Shown here piece by piece: positions 58,931-64,000 of a DNA stretch of 64,000 nt. Source of the DNA: Lolium rigidum. Lineage: Eukaryota > Streptophyta > Magnoliopsida > Poales > Poaceae. The stretch lies in assembly GCF_022539505.1 (NCBI RefSeq), contig NC_061508.1:263010736-263074735 (forward strand), given 5' to 3'. Both the position numbers and the translations under genes were made by a program. A model generated the notes under the pieces. The model was given only the letters and a program-made list of their open reading frames with translations, was not told the DNA's origin and did not search any database. Positions within the stretch are counted from its first letter, which is position 1. Every line of letters begins with the position of its first letter.

Positions 58931-58983
58931 CTGGACGCTATGCTGAAACTCTTGATCTGTTCAGGTCAATGCAGAGCGAGAGC
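58796..58983 (+). pseudogene. PPR gene fragment inside mariner
   Basis: 58819-58884 reads DGARELFDVMPEKDVVSW plus TLC, a textbook PLS-type PPR repeat; MFDEMPV just upstream fits the preceding repeat in another frame. After the second copy of the direct repeat, 58939-58983 reads YAETLDLFRSMQSES, the next PPR helix. Frames are broken between the pieces. PPR proteins edit or process organelle RNA; here only about 50 codons remain, so it is a captured or inserted fragment without function of its own. Confidence 0.65.
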
Positions 58984-59811
58984 AGTGTCCAGAGCATGGC
59001 AACTTATGGAGTGCAACTCATTGGCGAAGGACGGGGTCCAGCCATACGCCTGGGAGAGCGGGACGATGGCGACAGACATGACGACGGCCTGAGCCTCGCC
59101 TCCGCCGGTCGCGGAGGCTGCAGGAGGCGGAGAAGCGGGACTGGTCCTGGCCAGAGGCCGGAGCGGCTGGAGAGGAGCAGAGCACAGGAGGCGGCGCGGC
59201 TGCCATGGAAGCCGAGGCGGTGGTTGGGCGCGGGTGGGGCGACGGCGGCTAGAGAGGAAGGGAGGCAGAAGTGAGCGGGTCAAGGGGAGCAGTTGGCCGG
59301 GAGGGGCCATGGTTTTGTGTTCTCCTCCGTCTCAGTGCGGTGAAGGGAGGCCGGCCGGAGAGATGCCGGTAAAGAAGAGGGCGAGCTCACCTCCCTCACG
59401 AGGATACTCCGGCGCGGCCTTGCTCCAGCCTTCCGTCGGCGAGCTCGACCCTTCCGTCGACGGGGTCGCCTGGGCAGGGGAAGGGGAAGCGTCCGGCCGC
59501 TGGGATCTCTCCGCGGGAAAGGGCGGAGCCACGGAAAGTAGCGGCGCGCGGTCACCGGGGAGCAGCGGCGCGCGATCGCCAGGACGCGAGGAACACGACG
59601 GGAGGACCTGATTGCAAAAGTTTTCAAACTTCTAAGGGGTTTTCTGTAAATTTTAATTAAAACGCCCGCCCGCCCAGTTTTTCAGGTCGGATGGAGTATA
59701 ATTTTGTTGTATATGTTTATATTGTTATCAATATAGATGATTAAACTTTACGAAGTTTGACTTTGACCAAAACTTATATGCAACATATTTTGGGCAAGAG
59801 GGAGTATATGT

Positions 59812-59911
59812 NNNNNNNNNNNNNNNNNNNNNNNNNNNNNNNNNNNNNNNNNNNNNNNNNNNNNNNNNNNNNNNNNNNNNNNNNNNNNNNNNNNNNNNNN
59901 NNNNNNNNNNN
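59812..59911. other. Assembly gap (100 N)
   Basis: Placeholder gap of unknown true size; the sequence to its right starts inside a CACTA-D tandem repeat unit. Confidence 0.99.
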
Positions 59912-60400
59912 TGACATGCGGGTCCAATTTTGCGGCGGCGGTCTCAACGTTTCCAAGGCGGCAAGGGATCAAAAGAAAAAGGAAGTAGCCAGAAATCGGG
60001 GGTCAAAAAAATCCAAGAATAGAAAGAATTTTGGTTCATAGAGGATGACATGCGGGACCCATGATCCCGCATCGTAAACGGCTCGATCGGAGAACGTTGA
60101 ACGAGATGGCGCGATCTAGAAAAAAACAATGCCAGAGAGGCTGCCATCTGGGCCCTACATCCCTCGGCGGTGCGGATTTGCGTTGACTCGGCCGGCGAAC
60201 CCGAGATTTCGAGATGCACCACGTCCCGGGCCACCATACGCGATGTTTTGGCCGCTTTCGTCGGGCTAGGTGGCCTCAAAAACGAGAAAAAAAAAAGTTT
60301 TTACATGCACCACGGAGGGACCAAAAATCGTCGGCCATGGTACACCAGCAACCACGGCGCGACTTCAACTTCGTCGGCCATGGCAACTTTTCTTCTAGTG
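59912..60400. mobile_element. End of second CACTA-D copy
   Basis: Matches about 25890-26382; ends at 60400, read inward CACTAGAAGAAAAGTTGCCA. The 3 bp after it are CAT. Upstream part lost in the gap. Confidence 0.75.
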
Positions 60401-63400
60401 CATCATTGACATTGAATTGATCAAATGGATCAATTGCAGCAAGCCAAGCTACACAGGGAAGTTAGCCAACAAGCAAGGAATGATCCAATGGATCATTGGC
60501 TTGCATAGATAGCACTGAAGCAGACCACTGGCACACACACAAGTGTCACTGATGCATCACAAATACACCTAGACAAGCAAGCATGATATACCAGTAAGCA
60601 CAAGCAAGTCATAACCAAGCATAGCATGGCATAGTTAGCTTTTGAGCAAGCACAGTAGAGCATGGCAAGTACAGAGCATGCTAGGAGCAGCAGAGAAGCA
60701 AGCACAGCATGAATAGCAAGCAAAGCAGCATGTGCCAGTACCAGTAAATGGTAATTGGGTCATGAGCTTGCAGTAAACAGAAGCACAGGAAAATTGCGCA
60801 GCAATAGCATGGCTCTGCGTGATCACAGGATCACCAGAGAGCAACAGAGCATGAGGAGGAAGAAGAACAGTGGCAAGGGAGGCGCACAGAAGAGAAGGAG
60901 GAGATGCAACACTTACTTGCGCCTGGAAGCAGAAGCTAGGGCATGGCGAGGCAGTGCTCGCGCGGCCCTAACAGCTGCGAGTCCAGGGTAGGCGCCGACG
61001 TTACGCCGGCGAACCCAAACACGAACCCAGCACCACCGTAGCAGAAGCACCTGAGGCGACGGCACGAGTACTGCGAGCAGCACCCGCGCCAGGTCAACCC
61101 AGGAGCACACCCATCGTCGGCGAGGACGAGCGCTCGCCGGAGTTCGTCGAGGCGAATCTCCGCGAGATCCAGGACGGAGGCGATTCGCCAGGAGAGGACG
61201 AGAAGGGGAAAACTGCGCGGACAGATCGATAGATCTGCACGCGGCGGTTCTAGATCGGTAGGTGGCTACGGCGGAGGAGCACGGCGATGGCCGGAGCGAG
61301 GCGGCGGCCATGGCGGCGACGCCATCGCCAGGGCGTCGCAGAGAGAAGCTAGGGTTAGGAACGAAAAGCGAGAGAGGGCCGAGTGAGTGAGAGCGGTGGG
61401 CCGTTCGGCTCCACCGAGCCACTATGGGGCAAGCCTTAGTGGGCTGTCCCATGGGCTTAGGTTATTGGGCTGGGCCCAATAAGGTCCAGGGGGGTATTTT
61501 AGTCTTTTAACATTTAATAAAAAGCCAGAACTTTACCAAATTTTAATAAATCAAATACAACTCTAAAAATCCATTAAAAATTGGATTAATGAATGAAAAA
61601 TAAATCTTAACAAGAATAAAATATGAATGGAATTTATGAAACAAATTCAAAATTATGAATTTTAAGAATTTAAATAATAACTTGGAATTTAAAATTATTA
61701 TTTCCTTGTAATTAAAATTCAAGGAAAAATCTCAAATAAGTTCAAATACTTATTTTCAAACATTTCAAAATGAAATTCTAATATTCCAAGTCATTTCTAT
61801 TGAAAAGGGTATTTTTCCAAGAAAAATAATATATTCCTTTTTATTCCAAAAACTATAGAGGTAACTCAATAATTTCAAATTATTTTTGGAATGATTAAGG
61901 AAATCATCAAGTAAAATAATTTTACTTTGAATTGTGTACTTTGTGTGAATTACAATGATTTATACTTTTAAATCAATTGTAAATTACTGTCGAAGACATA
62001 AATCTTAAACGCAACCCTAAATTGATATAACTCAGCGGGGTAAAGGGATCCAACATAAAATAATACATCCATGATTGCATTATTTGGATTTTATAACATT
62101 GTCCTTACCGGACAATGATGCTTCTTACATAACCCGAGGTCCAGGTTCCATCAACTGCATTGAACTGCACTATCTCGCAGTCCACAGGCAAGTTCACCCT
62201 TGCTCATGTCAACTTGATTATTTTCTACTATTTTAATGCAAAGCTATATACTTATCATTCCTGCATCGCAAATGAAATGTTACTTTCCAACTATGAATAT
62301 GATTATGTGGCTGGCAATGGAACCATGGTATGTGTTGATATGGTGGAGGTTCCATTGCAATGGGTTATATCACCCTAGGATTAATTACCAATGTCGTCCA
62401 GTGATTCTAGCGCCGTACAAACCGCGTTGACCATGAGATCTATAATGGCTCTGGGGAAGCCAGCCGTATCTTTTCCCTTCTGCACGCCAACGGATTGGGA
62501 GAGCCGACGGGGTGTTGGAGGCACTGCCGTAGGTTTGGGATAGCCTTTTAAATCCCCATCCATTAGTGATGATGGCTCTACGATCTATGAAGGATTGTCC
62601 GGAGTACACCGTGAGTAAAGCCGTATTATCGGGGAAGTCTACCGGGGGTGTACGGTTGGACAAAAGGGTGGGTTTGCAGTCGCGGAGAAGGCGGTGTGGG
62701 CTTGGATCTTTATACCCGGCCTCACACCAAAGGAAGTGTGAACGGGGGCAAGTCCCTCGCGGATGGCAATAAGGGTGAGATCTCTTGTGGGAAAAGTAAC
62801 GCACCTCTGCAGAGTGTATCAAATTGTGGCTGTCACTCCTTGTTCCGGGAAGGGAACTGCGAACGCGGCAGGAAAGGAACTCCACGAAGTTCTAGTCAAC
62901 TCCGTGAAGACCGACGGGCATAGTTTTCATAATAAAAGCAACCTTTTGAAGAAATGATTGCAAAACATGCATTGACTCCGCGATTTCCCGATCAATGGTC
63001 GTAGCTAGTGCATCAAACACCTTTTTATTCTTTTAGAACTTGCCGAGTACCCCCGTACTCACTTTCTTTCGACACCCTTGCTAGACCGTGATCCGGAAGT
63101 GGAGGCCATCAACGATGGAGCACCGTGAAGGAAGTTACGAGCTGGTCTACGAAGAACCTGATCTTACCGGCGGAGTGGAAGGCGTAGACTATGGGATAGT
63201 CTACGGACCAGATGATACGGAGGTGGAGGAGTAGTGACATACCTTAGCATCATAGAGCCGAGCAACGTAGAACTTACCTAAATAAGTTGTTGAGCTCTCT
63301 TTATATTTGCTATGAGTTGTAATCGTACTTAAATAGTATCTTAGGGTGTTCTCATAGGACCTGTGAGAATACCAACTTGTTAAGAAAATGTTTGTAATAA

Positions 63401-63537
63401 AGTATGGAGTGTTATGACCTGCAATGTTTCTGTTGTACCACTCTGAGGGATATGGCAAATTGTGAAGAAGTCCCTTCGCAAAGATCATATCAACGACTTG
63501 TATACTACAACATGCAGTGGTATGCTGGGTCACCGCA
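60401..63537 (-). mobile_element. Long LTR E2 (same family as 4241-4989), left end cut
   Basis: Minus-strand start TGCGGTGACCCAGCATACC at 63537; 62800-63537 matches E1. 61500-62100 is AT-rich. 60913-61452 on the minus strand is GC-rich with CTAACCCTAGCTTCTCTCTG and a splice-donor-like GCGCAAGTAAGT, resembling the leader of an LTR transcript; the 179-codon frame there is probably not a gene. The left part is cut by CACTA-D. Long LTR status is inferred from the terminus and architecture. Confidence 0.5.
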
Positions 63538-64000
63538 CCTCGGCTTGTCGCCCTCCCTTGTTCCGGCTGGCGCTCGGCGGGAGAGGAAGCCGACGATAGC
63601 GATGAAGATGCGCACCAAGGCGAAGGAGAACAAAATGGAGAGGAAGGCAGCTGCGACACCCAAGGTTACTCCCAGTCCAATGGCTCATACAATGTCTTTG
63701 CCCACACCTGCGCGTAGTGATCGATTGAAGGTCGAAGGGGTAACAAAAAATATCCTTTTGTTTGGCCACCGATGCATTTATTGTGCTTTGCCCGCATTTG
63801 TTGGGCACCGCTAAGTTCTGTTGGCTACCGATGTGCATGTCGCCAATGCATTTGTTGGCCACCGGTGTGCGTCTCCAATGCATTTTGTTGGCAGTTGGTG
63901 CTCTTGTTGATTTTTTCGATTGTAGGAAGGTTGAGTTGGAGGTAGTTGACTTCATGACTCAGTTGGACTCGTCTCACGCGCTTGGCCTCGATGATCTCCA
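63538..64000 (+). other. Unclassified edge with possible exon
   Basis: A T-rich stretch ending GATTGTAG (63912-63925) looks like an intron end, followed by an open frame KVELEVVDFMTQLDSSHALG to the window edge. An upstream GC-rich part (63560-63720) could be another exon. I do not recognise the protein. It may be a gene that continues outside the window. Confidence 0.25.

Larger units (their letters stand above)
53442..59696 (-). mobile_element. Tc1/mariner transposon, 6.3 kb, defective
   Basis: Terminal repeats CTCCCTCCGACCCGAAAAAC (left) and, inward, CTCCATCCGACCTGAAAAAC (right), each bordered by TA (53440-53441 and 59697-59698). These share the CTCCCTCCG start of Stowaway MITEs, which mariner transposases mobilise. 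It carries a DD39D transposase gene with stops and a frameshift. 53577-54260 and 58970-59620 are GC-rich leader-like ends with no supported gene; 57320-58740 is mostly non-coding. Confidence 0.9.
53288..59804. mobile_element. Stowaway-like MITE split by a mariner
   Basis: Ends CTCCATCCTGCC (53288) and, inward, CTCCCTCTTGCCC (59804), both bordered by TA. Without the insert the MITE is about 260 bp (53288-53441 and 59699-59804). Confidence 0.65.

Overview
This 64-kb window reads as repeat-rich intergenic DNA from a large grass genome, most likely Pooideae (Triticeae or a close tribe). Three things point there: long Athila-type retrotransposon relics with a tRNA-Asp primer site, CACTA transposons with TGGCGCACC subterminal motifs, and a mariner transposon sitting inside a Stowaway MITE. 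Family names are from memory; no database was searched. I can support only one cellular gene, a three-exon PROTODERMAL FACTOR 1-like gene on the minus strand (6912-7802). Nearly everything else is mobile DNA, much of it nested and broken.

Layout, left to right. 1-4240: Athila-like relic A (minus), collapsed by a microhomology deletion and inserted in LTR fragment E1 (4241-4989). 4990-9373: low-copy-looking DNA with a CACTA remnant and the PDF1-like gene. 9374-14167: complete copia element with 132-bp LTRs and an AAGCC target duplication. 14168-16583: unclassified. 16584-18702: CACTA-A. 18703-19559: LINE 3' remnant, cut by CACTA-B (19560-23807), which carries a broken minus-strand gene ending in a ULP1-like protease domain. 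23838-23937: gap. 23938-26382: CACTA-C and the end of CACTA-D. 26383-32326: Athila-like element B. 32327-52202: Athila-like element C (gag only), with B in its left LTR and the 12.7-kb gypsy-type element D (39459-52144) in its right LTR. 52203-53287: unclassified. 53288-59804: Stowaway-like MITE split by a 6.3-kb mariner. 59812-59911: gap. 59912-60400: second copy of the CACTA-D end. 60401-63537: long LTR E2. 63538-64000: unclassified edge.

How the parts relate. A, B, C and D encode at most Gag plus accessory ORFs. None has protease, reverse transcriptase or integrase in view, so all would have needed enzymes from other elements. The copia and mariner copies have the full enzyme set by motif but are disabled by frameshifts and stop codons. 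The order of nesting gives relative age: E1 is older than A, C is older than both B and D, the LINE is older than CACTA-B, and the Stowaway MITE is older than the mariner. D, with near-identical LTRs and a perfect target duplication, looks youngest.

I found no evidence of a wholly new system. The observations most worth checking are a conserved hairpin beside duplicated polypurine motifs in the Athila-like relics, a membrane-segment ORF shared by two of them, a PPR gene fragment inside the mariner, the unusual gag of the copia element, and the mariner-in-Stowaway nesting.
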